NCBI GenBank assembly: GCA_009885105.1
Contig: VFLI01000024.1
Coordinates: forward strand, 22,156-86,155
DNA from: Spirochaetia bacterium
GTDB lineage: Bacteria > Spirochaetota > Leptospiria > Leptospirales > Leptonemataceae
Direction: 5' to 3'
Length of the DNA stretch: 64,000 nt
Made by a program: the position numbers and the translations under genes. The notes beneath the pieces are model-generated. The model had not been told where the DNA came from. It did no database searches and saw only the letters and a program-made list of their open reading frames with translations. Below, piece after piece: positions 33,651 through 41,962 of the stretch; the first letter of the stretch is position 1; each line of letters opens with the position of its first letter.

Positions 33651-34834
33651 ACAGCCTCATCCAGAACCCGGATGATATCGAACGAATGTTCGAGCCCGAC
33701 CGAAATTCTAAGAAGTCCCGGCAGTATCCCGACTGCACTCCTCTCGTCCTCCGTCAGTTTTGAATGGGTGGTCGACGCAGGATGCGTAATGATCGTGCGC
33801 GAATCCCCCAGATTCGCCGTGTGCGAAAGCATCTCCACGCAGTCGATCAGCCGCCGGGCTCTCTCCAGACCGCCCTGAACTACAAAAGACACGATTCCGC
33901 CTCCGGCGCTCATCTGTTTTTTTGCAAGCAGATGATCCGGATGCGAAGACAGAAAAGGATACATCACCCGCTCGACGCCGGCTGTTCTCTCCAGATGCTG
34001 TGCGACCGCCATGGCATTCTCACAGTGACGGTCCATTCTGAGCGCCAGCGTTTCCAGGCTTTTAGAGAAAATCCAGGCGTTGAACGGCGACAGTGAAGGT
34101 CCTGTATGCCTTGCAAAGAATCTCAGATCGGAAATAATATTTGCGTTTCCTACTATCACTCCGCCGATAGCGCGGCCCTGTCCGTCTATGAACTTTGTCG
34201 CCGAGTGCATAACCAGATGCGCGCCAAATTTTACAGGACGCTGAAGATACGGAGTGGCAAAGCAGTTGTCCACATTGAGCAGCAATCCTTTTTCTTCCGC
34301 AAGCTTTCCCAGCGCTTCCAGGTCGGCGATTTCCAGTCCCGGATTTGAGGGAGTTTCCAGATACAGCATTTTTGTGTTTTTGCGAACAGCAGAGCGCCAC
34401 TGATCCAGATCTCTCAGATCAACGTAGCTGTGTTCCACTCCAAACCGCGAAAGGATGCGCGTCAGTATCTGATGAGTGGATCCGAAAACAGCGCGGGATG
34501 AGACCACATGATCTCCCTTTGAAAGATAGGCTGCGAATCCCGCAAACACGGCAGCCATTCCGGAGGCGAAAGCAACGCCGTCCTCGGCGCCTTCCAGGGC
34601 CGCAATTTTCGCGACAAATTCATCTATGCTGGGATTCGAAAATCGCGTGTAAATACTTCCGGGGATTTCGTCGGCGAACATGGCCCGCGCCTGCTCTGCA
34701 TCCTCAAACACAAAACTTGATGTCAGGTAGAGCGGAGTTGAATGCTCCCGCTGAGGCGACCGTTCTGTCTGAATGCGCACCGCTGCCGTCTCAAAATGCG
34801 GATCGCCGGGTTTTTTATTCGATGGTGTAGTCAT
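33632..34834 (-). CDS. metZ: O-succinylhomoserine sulfhydrylase MetZ
   Basis: PLP-dependent Cys/Met-metabolism enzyme that makes homocysteine from O-succinylhomoserine and sulfide. The PLP lysine is K214 in HSATKFIDGQGRAIGG, the family's SATKFxDGQGR signature, which favours MetZ over MetB/MetY. YTRFSNPSIDEF, ETPSNPGLEI and VDNCFATPYLQ are also present. 400 residues is standard. Its start overlaps the OsmC-family gene by 20 bases, so the two are co-expressed. It converges on the large carboxylase gene with a 19-base overlap. Confidence 0.9.
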   Translation of the reverse strand: MTTPSNKKPGDPHFETAAVRIQTERSPQREHSTPLYLTSSFVFEDAEQARAMFADEIPGSIYTRFSNPSIDEFVAKIAALEGAEDGVAFASGMAAVFAGFAAYLSKGDHVVSSRAVFGSTHQILTRILSRFGVEHSYVDLRDLDQWRSAVRKNTKMLYLETPSNPGLEIADLEALGKLAEEKGLLLNVDNCFATPYLQRPVKFGAHLVMHSATKFIDGQGRAIGGVIVGNANIISDLRFFARHTGPSLSPFNAWIFSKSLETLALRMDRHCENAMAVAQHLERTAGVERVMYPFLSSHPDHLLAKKQMSAGGGIVSFVVQGGLERARRLIDCVEMLSHTANLGDSRTIITHPASTTHSKLTEDERSAVGILPGLLRISVGLEHSFDIIRVLDEAVQKSGE

Positions 34835-35237
34835 AGGTTATGCGCGCCGTTTTTTCAAGAGTTTTTGCCACGGAGCAGTATTTTTCAAGACTCAAATCGA
34901 GAGCGCGCTTGAGCTTTTCGGAATCCAGCTCGCTGCCGGCTGCGGAAAAAATAAAGCGAAGATGAATCTTCTGAAACAGCGAAGGCACGGCGTCTGCCTC
35001 GCGCTCACCCTCAACAATCACCCGGAACGGTCCCGGATCCATTCTCTGCTTTTTTAGAATTGACACAACATCGATCGAACTGCATCCGGCCAGTCCCATA
35101 AGCAGCAGTTCCATGGGTCGCACACCCAGTCCTGACCCGCCGATTGAGGTGGAGGCATCGATGGACACCGGACTGCCTGAATCTCCCGTCGCTTCCATGC
35201 TGTAAGATTCATTCAAACGTTTCAATTCTATCTGCAT
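34815..35237 (-). CDS. OsmC/Ohr-family thiol peroxidase-like protein
   Basis: A 140-residue OsmC-fold protein with the two reactive cysteines, C52 in LLMGLAGCSSIDVV and C121 in LEKYCSVAKTL, that in this family reduce organic hydroperoxides or handle persulfides. The GVRPMELLLMGLAGC motif matches the YhfA-like branch. ATG 35237 has GGAG about 7 bases upstream and gives a normal N-terminus; a longer frame from 35270 is less likely. It heads a two-gene operon with metZ and is divergent from a YeeE/YedE transporter, so a sulfur-species role is plausible. Confidence 0.87.
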   Translation of the reverse strand: MQIELKRLNESYSMEATGDSGSPVSIDASTSIGGSGLGVRPMELLLMGLAGCSSIDVVSILKKQRMDPGPFRVIVEGEREADAVPSLFQKIHLRFIFSAAGSELDSEKLKRALDLSLEKYCSVAKTLEKTARITYDYTIE

Positions 35238-35388
35238 CAGCAAATCTCCAGACACGGGGTATAAAAACAAGAAAAAAGATGCGCGGAATTTCGGAATGTC
35301 CGGAATATTAAATCCGCATTATTCCGCGGCAGGCCAAAAGCGCTTGCCTTTACAGAGAGCTCATGGTTGTCTTCCACCGGAGATAAAT

Positions 35389-35880
35389 ATGATTGAAAAT
35401 TATTGGCCTTTTTGGATCGGCGGGCTGGCCATTGCCGGAGTTATGATTCTGGTTCTGGTAATCGGTGGACAGTATCTGGCAGTCACAAGAGGTTACGTCA
35501 GCATCTGTTCAATAATCACAAGCAAACCCTATTTTCACAGGGCTGAAATGGGCGGTAAATTCGGGTTTCGCACAATCTTTACTCTGGGTCTGGTGATCGG
35601 CGGTCTTGCTGCGGCGCTTACGACAGGCGGCTGGCGTCCATCTTTTGAACTGGGAGACTTTGATCGTATCTGGGGCAGTTCGCTTGCCGTCAAAGGCGCT
35701 GTTCTTGTATTCGGCGGATTTTTATGGGGTTACGGTTCTCGAATGGCTCGCGGCTGCACTTCGGGAAATGCCATCTCGGGAATGGCGCGCGGATCACCTG
35801 CCAGTTTTGTGGCCACGTGCTGCTTTCTGATCGGCGGAGTGATACTGACCTGGATCCTGCGTCTTATTACGGGAGTATAA
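35389..35880 (+). CDS. YeeE/YedE-family sulfur transport protein, first half (PmpA-like)
   Basis: A 163-residue membrane protein with about four helices and the family motif ARGCTSGNAISGMARGSPAS, whose conserved cysteine lies in the transport path of YeeE/TsuA thiosulfate channels. It is only half the size of full YeeE; the other half is the next gene, one base downstream. ATG 35389 has GGAG 5 bases before it. An upstream in-frame ATG at 35296 would add 31 polar residues and is rejected. Confidence 0.87.
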   Translation: MIENYWPFWIGGLAIAGVMILVLVIGGQYLAVTRGYVSICSIITSKPYFHRAEMGGKFGFRTIFTLGLVIGGLAAALTTGGWRPSFELGDFDRIWGSSLAVKGAVLVFGGFLWGYGSRMARGCTSGNAISGMARGSPASFVATCCFLIGGVILTWILRLITGV

Positions 35881-35881
35881 T

Positions 35882-36289
35882 ATGATACTGAGAATTTTTT
35901 TTCTAATCGCCGGCGCATTATTCGGATATGTGCTGATCATGTCGGGAGTGTCGAACTTCAACGTTATCCATGACATGTTTCTGTTCAAGAGCATTCATCT
36001 CTACGGTCTCCTGGGTATTGCCGTGGGCGTGAGCTTTATGGCCGTACAGATCATAAAGAGGCTGAAGATAAAAGCGCTGCTGTCGGGAGAGATCATTGAG
36101 GCCCCCACGGAAAAACCTACAAGGGACCACTGGATCGGCGGACTGCTGGCAGGTGCGGGCTGGGCTGTTACCGGAGCCTGTCCGGGTCCGGCTCTGGCTC
36201 AGATCGGCTTTGGCACACTGGCCGGAATTTTTACGGTGGCCGGGATCTTCATCGGTGTTTATGTCTACGGCAGATCGCAATCCAGTTGA
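35882..36289 (+). CDS. YeeE/YedE-family sulfur transport protein, second half (PmpB-like)
   Basis: A 135-residue membrane protein with three to four helices and the second YeeE/YedE cysteine motif GAGWAVTGACPGPALAQIGFG. It should pair with the preceding half-protein to form one thiosulfate or polysulfide uptake unit, as in PmpA/PmpB systems. Start and stop of the pair are separated by a single base. The neighbouring divergent OsmC and MetZ genes support a sulfur-assimilation role. Confidence 0.87.
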   Translation: MILRIFFLIAGALFGYVLIMSGVSNFNVIHDMFLFKSIHLYGLLGIAVGVSFMAVQIIKRLKIKALLSGEIIEAPTEKPTRDHWIGGLLAGAGWAVTGACPGPALAQIGFGTLAGIFTVAGIFIGVYVYGRSQSS

Positions 36290-36331
36290 AATAATAACGG
36301 CACAAGTATCGTTGAGCCAGGTTTACGTCAG

Positions 36332-37444
36332 TTGAAGGCATCGTTGATATTTACGAATGCTATCGCATTTGGTGTGCTGATCTATGCAGCGCTTCTCAAC
36401 TGGATTTCACCGGATGATTATCACCGTATGGTGCAGGAAGATGAGTGGTTTGAATGGACCACTTTCTGGGCATTTATCGCGGCCGGCGTCATTTTTTTAT
36501 CTGTCAGTCTGCAATGGCGCCGCAAGGCCGACGAGCCGGGCTGGTTTCTTTTTCTGGTCGGCTTATTCTGTTTTACCGTGGCAATGGAAGAGATATCCTG
36601 GGGACAGCGTGTTTTAGGTTTTGCGCCGCCAGGATACTTTCTGGAGAATAATTTCCAGCAGGAGCTGAATTTTCATAATGTTCTGAGCGTCACAGTGAGA
36701 ACGGTGGCGTTGCGTCTGGCAATTATTGGCTACGGTGTTTTTCTGCCCATGGCGGCTTTCATACCTCGATTGCGTCTTCTCATGCATCGTCTTGGTATAC
36801 GCGGTACTCCTGGGTGGATGATTCCCTCCTTTGCAGTAACATACACCATTGTTGAGGCGTATCCCTGGAAATTTTCAGGCGAGGTGGCCGAGTTGATGTT
36901 TGCCGTCAGCATGGCGGGCAGCGGGATAATCGTCGGGACGATGTCCTCACCAGGTGATGAGGGAACCGGACTGCGCCTGCCTGCCTGGCCCGTTTGGGTG
37001 ATTGCTTTGACTGCCGCTGCAGTCCTTTTTCTTGGCATCGCCAGCAGCAGATGGACTCGCCCTGCGCAGGGCGATGATACGACAGCTGTCGAGACTGCAC
37101 AAATTGAAATTGCCGCGATCGGCCAGGACTTACAGACAATGATCAAACTCAACACCGGCGATCCGCTGATAGACTGCGGTCTTCATAAACGGCTGCGGAC
37201 TCTCTTTACTCAGAGCCATGCGGAGGCGTTGCGAAAAAGGACGATTGCGAATCGACCCGAAATCAGGGTGATGGATGCAAGGGCGAAATATTTTCTCGAT
37301 CCCTGGAATCTTCCCTACTGGATAAAAGTCTACTGCGACGGGAACAATCGACGGAAAGTTTTTGTTTATTCTTTTGGACCAAACCGGCGTCGAGACAGCA
37401 CAAAAGGGAAAATAGATGGCGATGACATCGGACGGTATCTTTGA
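36332..37444 (+). CDS. Multi-pass membrane protein with pseudopilin (GspG)-like C-terminal tail
   Basis: A 370-residue protein I do not recognise as a whole. About seven hydrophobic helices fill residues 5-250, interrupted by WFEWTTFWAFIAAG and the acidic EEISWGQRVLGF. The C-terminal soluble part has YFLDPWNLPYWIKVYC (about 320-335) and VYSFGPNRRRDSTKG ... DGDDIG, which resembles the C-terminal DPWGNPY...YSLGADG...DI region of type II secretion major pseudopilins (GspG). The membrane part is unlike a pilin. The start is TTG 36332; the next in-frame ATG is 32 codons later and would remove the first helix. Confidence 0.65.
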   Translation: MKASLIFTNAIAFGVLIYAALLNWISPDDYHRMVQEDEWFEWTTFWAFIAAGVIFLSVSLQWRRKADEPGWFLFLVGLFCFTVAMEEISWGQRVLGFAPPGYFLENNFQQELNFHNVLSVTVRTVALRLAIIGYGVFLPMAAFIPRLRLLMHRLGIRGTPGWMIPSFAVTYTIVEAYPWKFSGEVAELMFAVSMAGSGIIVGTMSSPGDEGTGLRLPAWPVWVIALTAAAVLFLGIASSRWTRPAQGDDTTAVETAQIEIAAIGQDLQTMIKLNTGDPLIDCGLHKRLRTLFTQSHAEALRKRTIANRPEIRVMDARAKYFLDPWNLPYWIKVYCDGNNRRKVFVYSFGPNRRRDSTKGKIDGDDIGRYL

Positions 37445-37527
37445 GCCAGACTGCGGGAATTCCAATATTATCAGCGAAAATTTCATTTCCTTCTCGGCTG
37501 AATCGGGCCGATAATTATCATATAATT

Positions 37528-38538
37528 ATGTCCTGTAGAACATGCACTATCATCTTTCTGGCCTCGGGCCTGATTTTCCAGCTTTTTGCCGATCCGGCTC
37601 GCGATGTCCGCGGAGACATCAGCGTGAATTACTGGAACCGATTCGGGGAAGTGGAGCTTTTTCTTGAAAAAACACGTTTCCGTTCCGGCGAGGAAATCCC
37701 GGTCCATTTCCGGATCAAGAACAAGGGTTACCAGATCATCCGCGTCTATCCATCGCTGGAGCCGGGAAAGTCCTATCAGTTCATGGTGACGGACCGTCAG
37801 GGCCATGAGCAGCAGCTGCGTTTCAATGAAGTATCCTATTCCAGACGAGAGAACGGTGAAAACCGCATTGTCGATTTGAACGGGAATGCGGTGAAGGAAA
37901 TCATACTCCATCCTGGAGAAACGCTGGAGAAAACAATCTATCTGAACGACTTTTACAATCTGACGCCGGGCCTGGAATACAGGATCACCGGCTACTACTA
38001 CCCGGATGCTCGTTTCAATTTCTTTGTCCGGTCTGCCAACATATCGCAGATAATGATTGATCGAAACTCGGAAGAAAGATATCTTGATAGAACACCGGCT
38101 CTGACGGAAAGCGCGCTCAGCGTTTCCCCGGAAGAAACCATTTATCTGTTCCTGTCCGCGGAATTGCAGCGAAACTGGGACAATTATATAAAATATATAA
38201 ATTTACGTAAGTATATCAGGTCCTACGACAGGTATGCTGCCCGGTTCGCCAGGGCTTCCGATCAGGAAAAGCCTGCCATTCTCCGGGAGTTTTCCACCTA
38301 TCTGACCCGTCAGGAAGGGGATTTATTGAAGAGATTCAGAATCCAGCGTCTGGAGAAGGAAAGAGATTCTTCAGGGGAAGTGCTGGAAAACGGCCGGGCC
38401 TACGTGATTGTGCAGGCAGAAAGAGAATCACGGGGCAATCAGGTGCATTATGAATACACCTACACTCTTGAGGCCGACAGGGAAGGTTCCGCTGGATTCT
38501 GGAAAATTATAGACGTCAGCGCAAGGATTATGCAATGA
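37528..38538 (+). CDS. Secreted/periplasmic protein of unknown function
   Basis: A 336-residue protein with a signal peptide (CTIIFLASGLIFQLFADPA). The first folded part looks like an immunoglobulin-type beta sandwich (RSGEEIPVHFRIKNKGYQIIRVYPS), as in BsuPI-like or DUF4384-type domains. A helical, charged second part (about 205-300) and a short beta tail with FWKIIDVSA follow. ATG 37528 is chosen because the signal peptide follows directly; an in-frame ATG at 37441 would put 29 polar residues before it. Function unknown. Confidence 0.65.
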   Translation: MSCRTCTIIFLASGLIFQLFADPARDVRGDISVNYWNRFGEVELFLEKTRFRSGEEIPVHFRIKNKGYQIIRVYPSLEPGKSYQFMVTDRQGHEQQLRFNEVSYSRRENGENRIVDLNGNAVKEIILHPGETLEKTIYLNDFYNLTPGLEYRITGYYYPDARFNFFVRSANISQIMIDRNSEERYLDRTPALTESALSVSPEETIYLFLSAELQRNWDNYIKYINLRKYIRSYDRYAARFARASDQEKPAILREFSTYLTRQEGDLLKRFRIQRLEKERDSSGEVLENGRAYVIVQAERESRGNQVHYEYTYTLEADREGSAGFWKIIDVSARIMQ

Positions 38539-38579
38539 TGATAATAACTATTATCGGTAAGAAAATCAGAGTGTAAATA

Positions 38580-38712
38580 AAGGGGATATGGGGATGGATG
38601 AGATAGGGAGATAATCTTCAAAAGATAATATAAGTAGAAGCCATTATGAACATAGTATCCAATCATTCATCAACCATCTCTGAATCTCTACTATCTCCCC
38701 ATCCCCTGTTTC
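38580..38712. repeat. Imperfect palindromic repeat upstream of fliM (GGGGAT/GAGATAG type)
   Basis: The left arm, GGGGATATGGGGATGGATG then AGATAGGGAGATA, is partly mirrored by the right arm CTACTATCTCCCCATCCCCT. The element fills most of the 220-base gap before fliM and ends about 45 bases before its ATG. No reading frame was seen in it. It looks like a dispersed hairpin-forming element. Confidence 0.6.
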
Positions 38713-38758
38713 TTGCTCCGGATATTGGCTCAATTGAAAAAGCCCATCAGGCCACATT

Positions 38759-39784
38759 ATGACAGAAATACTTTCACAGGACGAGATTGATGCTCTCTTA
38801 TCGGCCATTTCTTCGGGAGAGGTGGACGCGGAAGACTACAGCTCCGTCGGAGAACAGAAGAAAGTAAAAATCTACGATTTTCGGCGGCCGGATAAGTTTT
38901 CTAAAGACCAGATTCGAACACTGCAGATGATGCATGAAACATTTGCCCGCCTGACAACAACGGCCCTGTCAGCTCAATTGCGTGCTCTTGTCGGCGTGCA
39001 CGTGGGCTCTGTGGATCAGCTCACATACGAGGAATTCATTCGATCGATTCCCAATCCGACCACTCTGGCCGTCATCAACATGGACCCGCTCAAGGGGTCC
39101 AGTGTGCTGGAAATCGATCCAAGCATTACCTTCACAATTATCGACCGTCTTTTCGGAGGGCCGGGGGAGCCGTATAAAAGCACCCGCGAACTTTCCGATA
39201 TAGAGCTCTCCGTGATGGAAGGAATTATTGTAAGGATTCTCGGAAATCTCCGGGAGGCCTGGTCGACGGTGATAGATCTCCGGCCGCGTCTTGGAAATAT
39301 TGAAACGAATCCTCAGTTCGCACAGATTGTGCCTCCCAATGACATGGTGGTTCTCATCACTCTGGAAACAAAAGTCGGCGATGTCGAGGGTATGACCAAT
39401 CTCTGCATCCCTTACATCACGATCGAGCCAATCATCTCAAAGCTGTCCGCGCAGTACTGGTATTCATCGATCCGCCGCGGTGAATCGGACGAGAACAGGG
39501 CCATCATACAGGAACGGCTGGACCAGGTGGAGATACCAATCATCACGGAAGTCGGCGATATTGAGCTGCCGCTGTCCGATATTTTGCAGCTTTCTCTCGG
39601 CGATGTGGTGAAACTGGGCGGCACGCATATCAAATCAGACATGCTGCTGAAAGTCGGAGACAGGAAAAAATTCAAATGCCGTCCGGGAAGGGCCGGCAAC
39701 CGTCTGTGCATTCAGATCGGGGAGGCCATCGTGGATATTCCTGATGAGCTGCTCGGCTCCACCAGATCGGAAGAAGAAGTCTGA
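38759..39784 (+). CDS. fliM: Flagellar motor switch protein FliM
   Basis: C-ring protein that binds phospho-CheY and sets motor rotation. The N-terminal CheY-binding peptide LSQDEIDALLSAI is clear. The CheC-like middle domain carries the signature LFGGPGEPYKSTRELSDIE, and the C-terminal SpoA-like domain (EVGDIELPLSDILQLSLGD) follows. 341 residues is normal. No other flagellar gene is adjacent, so fliM is outside the main fla clusters. It indicates a motile organism, consistent with spirochaetal endoflagella. Confidence 0.97.
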   Translation: MTEILSQDEIDALLSAISSGEVDAEDYSSVGEQKKVKIYDFRRPDKFSKDQIRTLQMMHETFARLTTTALSAQLRALVGVHVGSVDQLTYEEFIRSIPNPTTLAVINMDPLKGSSVLEIDPSITFTIIDRLFGGPGEPYKSTRELSDIELSVMEGIIVRILGNLREAWSTVIDLRPRLGNIETNPQFAQIVPPNDMVVLITLETKVGDVEGMTNLCIPYITIEPIISKLSAQYWYSSIRRGESDENRAIIQERLDQVEIPIITEVGDIELPLSDILQLSLGDVVKLGGTHIKSDMLLKVGDRKKFKCRPGRAGNRLCIQIGEAIVDIPDELLGSTRSEEEV

Positions 39785-39806
39785 CGATTCAAAACATTGC
39801 GGCGAT

Positions 39807-40316
39807 TTAAGGCGCCGTATCGAACCAATCTTCATTGCTGGACCGGACCAGAGGAATTCTTCCGGCGCCGGGAATATTCAAACAGTATTCATTTTCGTTC
39901 TGACCGAAATTTTCTAAGAATGGATTCAGTGAGGCCATCGCCGTCGGGCCAAGTCGTGCCGGAACACCGGATTCTGGAAGTTCCAGTGCGACTATCCTTT
40001 CTCCCAGAATCCGCAGAGAACCGGCTTCGATTCTCTGCGAAACTCCGCAATCCAGCTGTGCTGTGAAACAGGAGCCTTCTTCATCCAGTGAAACGGCTCT
40101 CACAAAAATGGGAAATCCCTGAACCCTTTCCAGCCGGGCATGTTCAATGCGTCCGCTGTAACGATTCTCAATATAGTAGATCCGTCCGCTGCGTCGAAGA
40201 TTGGATTTGAAGTAATTCAGCACTCCTTCATTGATGATTGGCGCATCGGTGTAATACCAGATGCCCTGTTCGTCAATCCGGATACCCGGCGCGGTGTGTA
40301 TTACTTCTGCATCCAT
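39807..40316 (-). CDS. DUF1285-like protein
   Basis: A 169-residue protein whose N-terminal half (IRIDEQGIWYYTDAPIINEG, then LNYFKSNLRRSGRIYYIENR) resembles the DUF1285 family, small beta-rich proteins of unknown role. The C-terminal half (ERIVALELPESGVPARLGP) fits the same family's second domain. It lies 7 bases after the lipoprotein gene on the same strand, so the two likely form an operon. It converges on fliM. Confidence 0.7.
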   Translation of the reverse strand: MDAEVIHTAPGIRIDEQGIWYYTDAPIINEGVLNYFKSNLRRSGRIYYIENRYSGRIEHARLERVQGFPIFVRAVSLDEEGSCFTAQLDCGVSQRIEAGSLRILGERIVALELPESGVPARLGPTAMASLNPFLENFGQNENEYCLNIPGAGRIPLVRSSNEDWFDTAP

Positions 40317-40323
40317 CCCGAAC

Positions 40324-40791
40324 TCAGTTCTGCGGAGCCGGTCTCTTCTGCCGTTCGCTATCCTTATAGTTAAACAGCAGGATTTTCAGAATGCCGATAT
40401 CACTGCTGACGGTCCCCGTCTCCATCACTTGATTCTGAGCGCTTGCGTTCGGATTCTGGCTGGAAGCTCTGGAACCGGTCGTCATGGTAGGACGACTGTG
40501 CATGTTTTTTTCGGCAATCCAGCCGCCTTCAGCTCCCCGGTTCATGATCTCCGATTGCAGCATACTCTGAAAACCTGGATCGTCTACATTTCCTGAAAAA
40601 TCCCGGACCATAAGGTAGCCCAGTCTGTGAACAGGACGTGTGGGAGCCGTGGTCCGCAGTTCAACGGTTGAAACATCGGCCCGGCGCAGGTTGGCATAAT
40701 CGGGCTCCGGTATGAACTCGATTGAATAACAGCTGTTGAGAAAAATTAATAATAATGCCGCAATCAAGAATAAAGTGTTTTTCATTTTCAA
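40324..40791 (-). CDS. Probable lipoprotein of unknown function
   Basis: A 155-residue protein with a signal sequence ending in a plausible spirochaetal lipobox, LLLIFLNSCYSIEF (cysteine at position 21). The mature part is polar, with a Ser/Asn/Gln-rich segment near 105-130. It is probably lipid-anchored in the inner or outer membrane. The role is unknown. It is followed closely by the DUF1285-like gene. Confidence 0.7.
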   Translation of the reverse strand: MKMKNTLFLIAALLLIFLNSCYSIEFIPEPDYANLRRADVSTVELRTTAPTRPVHRLGYLMVRDFSGNVDDPGFQSMLQSEIMNRGAEGGWIAEKNMHSRPTMTTGSRASSQNPNASAQNQVMETGTVSSDIGILKILLFNYKDSERQKRPAPQN

Positions 40792-40812
40792 AGCCTTTTA
40801 AGAATCTGTTCC

Positions 40813-41073
40813 ATGCCGCGCAAACAGCAAAATGCGACTGATTTTATAGCCGCACTGGTCCCCCTTCTGACAGACCTGTTTCCGCTTATCATGGAAAAAT
40901 GGTCTCAGTTGAACGACCGTCCCCGAATTGATGATATAAAAAATGACCTGGAGACTGTCCAGGCAAAACAAAAGCTGCTGAAAGGAAAAATAAAATGGCT
41001 TGTTACCACCATCATTGTTCTGATACTGTGGAATGCGGCCATAACAATATGGGTAATCACCAGACTTGTGTGA
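40813..41073 (+). CDS. Small coiled-coil plus single-TM protein
   Basis: An 86-residue protein: a helical N-terminus, a charged coiled-coil-like middle (IDDIKNDLETVQAKQKLLKG) and one C-terminal transmembrane helix (about 63-83). No Shine-Dalgarno is visible. It is divergent from the lipoprotein gene and 41 bases ahead of the next gene. An opposite-strand frame over the same bases has no family features. Function unknown. Confidence 0.55.
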   Translation: MPRKQQNATDFIAALVPLLTDLFPLIMEKWSQLNDRPRIDDIKNDLETVQAKQKLLKGKIKWLVTTIIVLILWNAAITIWVITRLV

Positions 41074-41114
41074 CCCGGAAGGCAGACGGCTGAACTCACA
41101 GCGGTGAATAATAG

Positions 41115-41804
41115 ATGGATGAAACAAGCAAAGAAGAAATAAGAAAGAAAGAGAATCCGCTGAGAATCGGAGTCTGTTCACTGGATGAACTGGAAGAGAA
41201 GATAAAAGCCTTCCGAATCATGAACCAGTCAGCCCTGAAGAAACGGTACATACTGTCCCGGGATGCAGTCAGAAGTCCCAACGGCGAGATGATTCTTCAA
41301 AAAAGTAATGAGATAGATATTTCCAGAGCCAAGCTGCTTCGACGCCATTTCCTGGGAAGTCAGACGCTGAAGACCTTTCAGCCGGACGAGGGAATTGTGA
41401 TAATTTCGGACATGTCCAGCATGGAGGGAATCGCTCTGAGCATGGACCTTGTGACACAGATCATGAATCTGGGCGGGGGCGCCTACGAAGGTTTTATTGA
41501 CCGGGTGGATTCTTTTACGGATTTGCTGAACTTACTGAAAAAAGCTCTTTTTCCAAAACTCATAATAATCGGCTATCTGCCGCCGGACCGTCTGGAAATG
41601 GAAAGAATCAATTTTGTGCGCGCACGAAGAGTGGATCACTACATCCGAGCCCTGGAGCTCACGCATTCCATACAGAAAACACAGCCCTACTTCCCCAAAA
41701 TAAAACAGGTTCATATAGACACTTCAGAACCAAAAAGCTGGGGACGATTCATCATTGAAGTTGTGAGAGAATACACAAAGCCGTATTTTGTGGAAGAGTT
41801 CTAG
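41115..41804 (+). CDS. Conserved-looking cytoplasmic protein of unknown function
   Basis: A 229-residue soluble protein. A charged N-terminus is followed by alternating hydrophobic strands and helices suggesting an alpha/beta fold ([18 protein letters not shown], then a conserved-looking [14 protein letters not shown], then [18 protein letters not shown]). The strand-loop-helix pattern resembles a Rossmann-like or receiver-like core, but the acidic pocket of response regulators is not evident. I do not recognise the family. Confidence 0.65.
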   Translation: MDETSKEEIRKKENPLRIGVCSLDELEEKIKAFRIMNQSALKKRYILSRDAVRSPNGEMILQKSNEIDISRAKLLRRHFLGSQTLKTFQPDEGIVIISDMSSMEGIALSMDLVTQIMNLGGGAYEGFIDRVDSFTDLLNLLKKALFPKLIIIGYLPPDRLEMERINFVRARRVDHYIRALELTHSIQKTQPYFPKIKQVHIDTSEPKSWGRFIIEVVREYTKPYFVEEF

Positions 41805-41817
41805 CGAAAAGAAGAAA

Positions 41818-41957
41818 GATTTTTTTCACGCGGAGTGCGCCAGGACGCAGAGGCGGAAAAATCCTTCAGGACGCCGGTTCGCGTCCGGGCACGTCGCCAA
41901 CCATTAACGTTTTCTTTCTTCCTCTTCCTTCTCTGCGGTCTCTGCGTGAAATATTTC
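41818..41957. repeat. Palindromic intergenic repeat (cgcagag type) between convergent genes
   Basis: The left end GATTTTTTTCACGC (41819-41832) is mirrored by GCGTGAAATATTTC (to 41957). Inner segments CGCAGAG and CTCTGCG also pair. The roughly 140-base element fills the gap between two convergent genes and could act as a bidirectional terminator. It has no frame of its own and differs in sequence from the repeats at 17125 and 38580, though its layout is the same. Confidence 0.65.
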
Positions 41958-41962
41958 TTATC

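Noticed and set aside
40798..41181. A 127-codon minus-strand frame over the small coiled-coil/TM gene
   Set aside because: Polar, low-complexity product that also overlaps the start of the gene at 41115; the plus-strand 86-residue product has a sensible coiled-coil plus TM layout.
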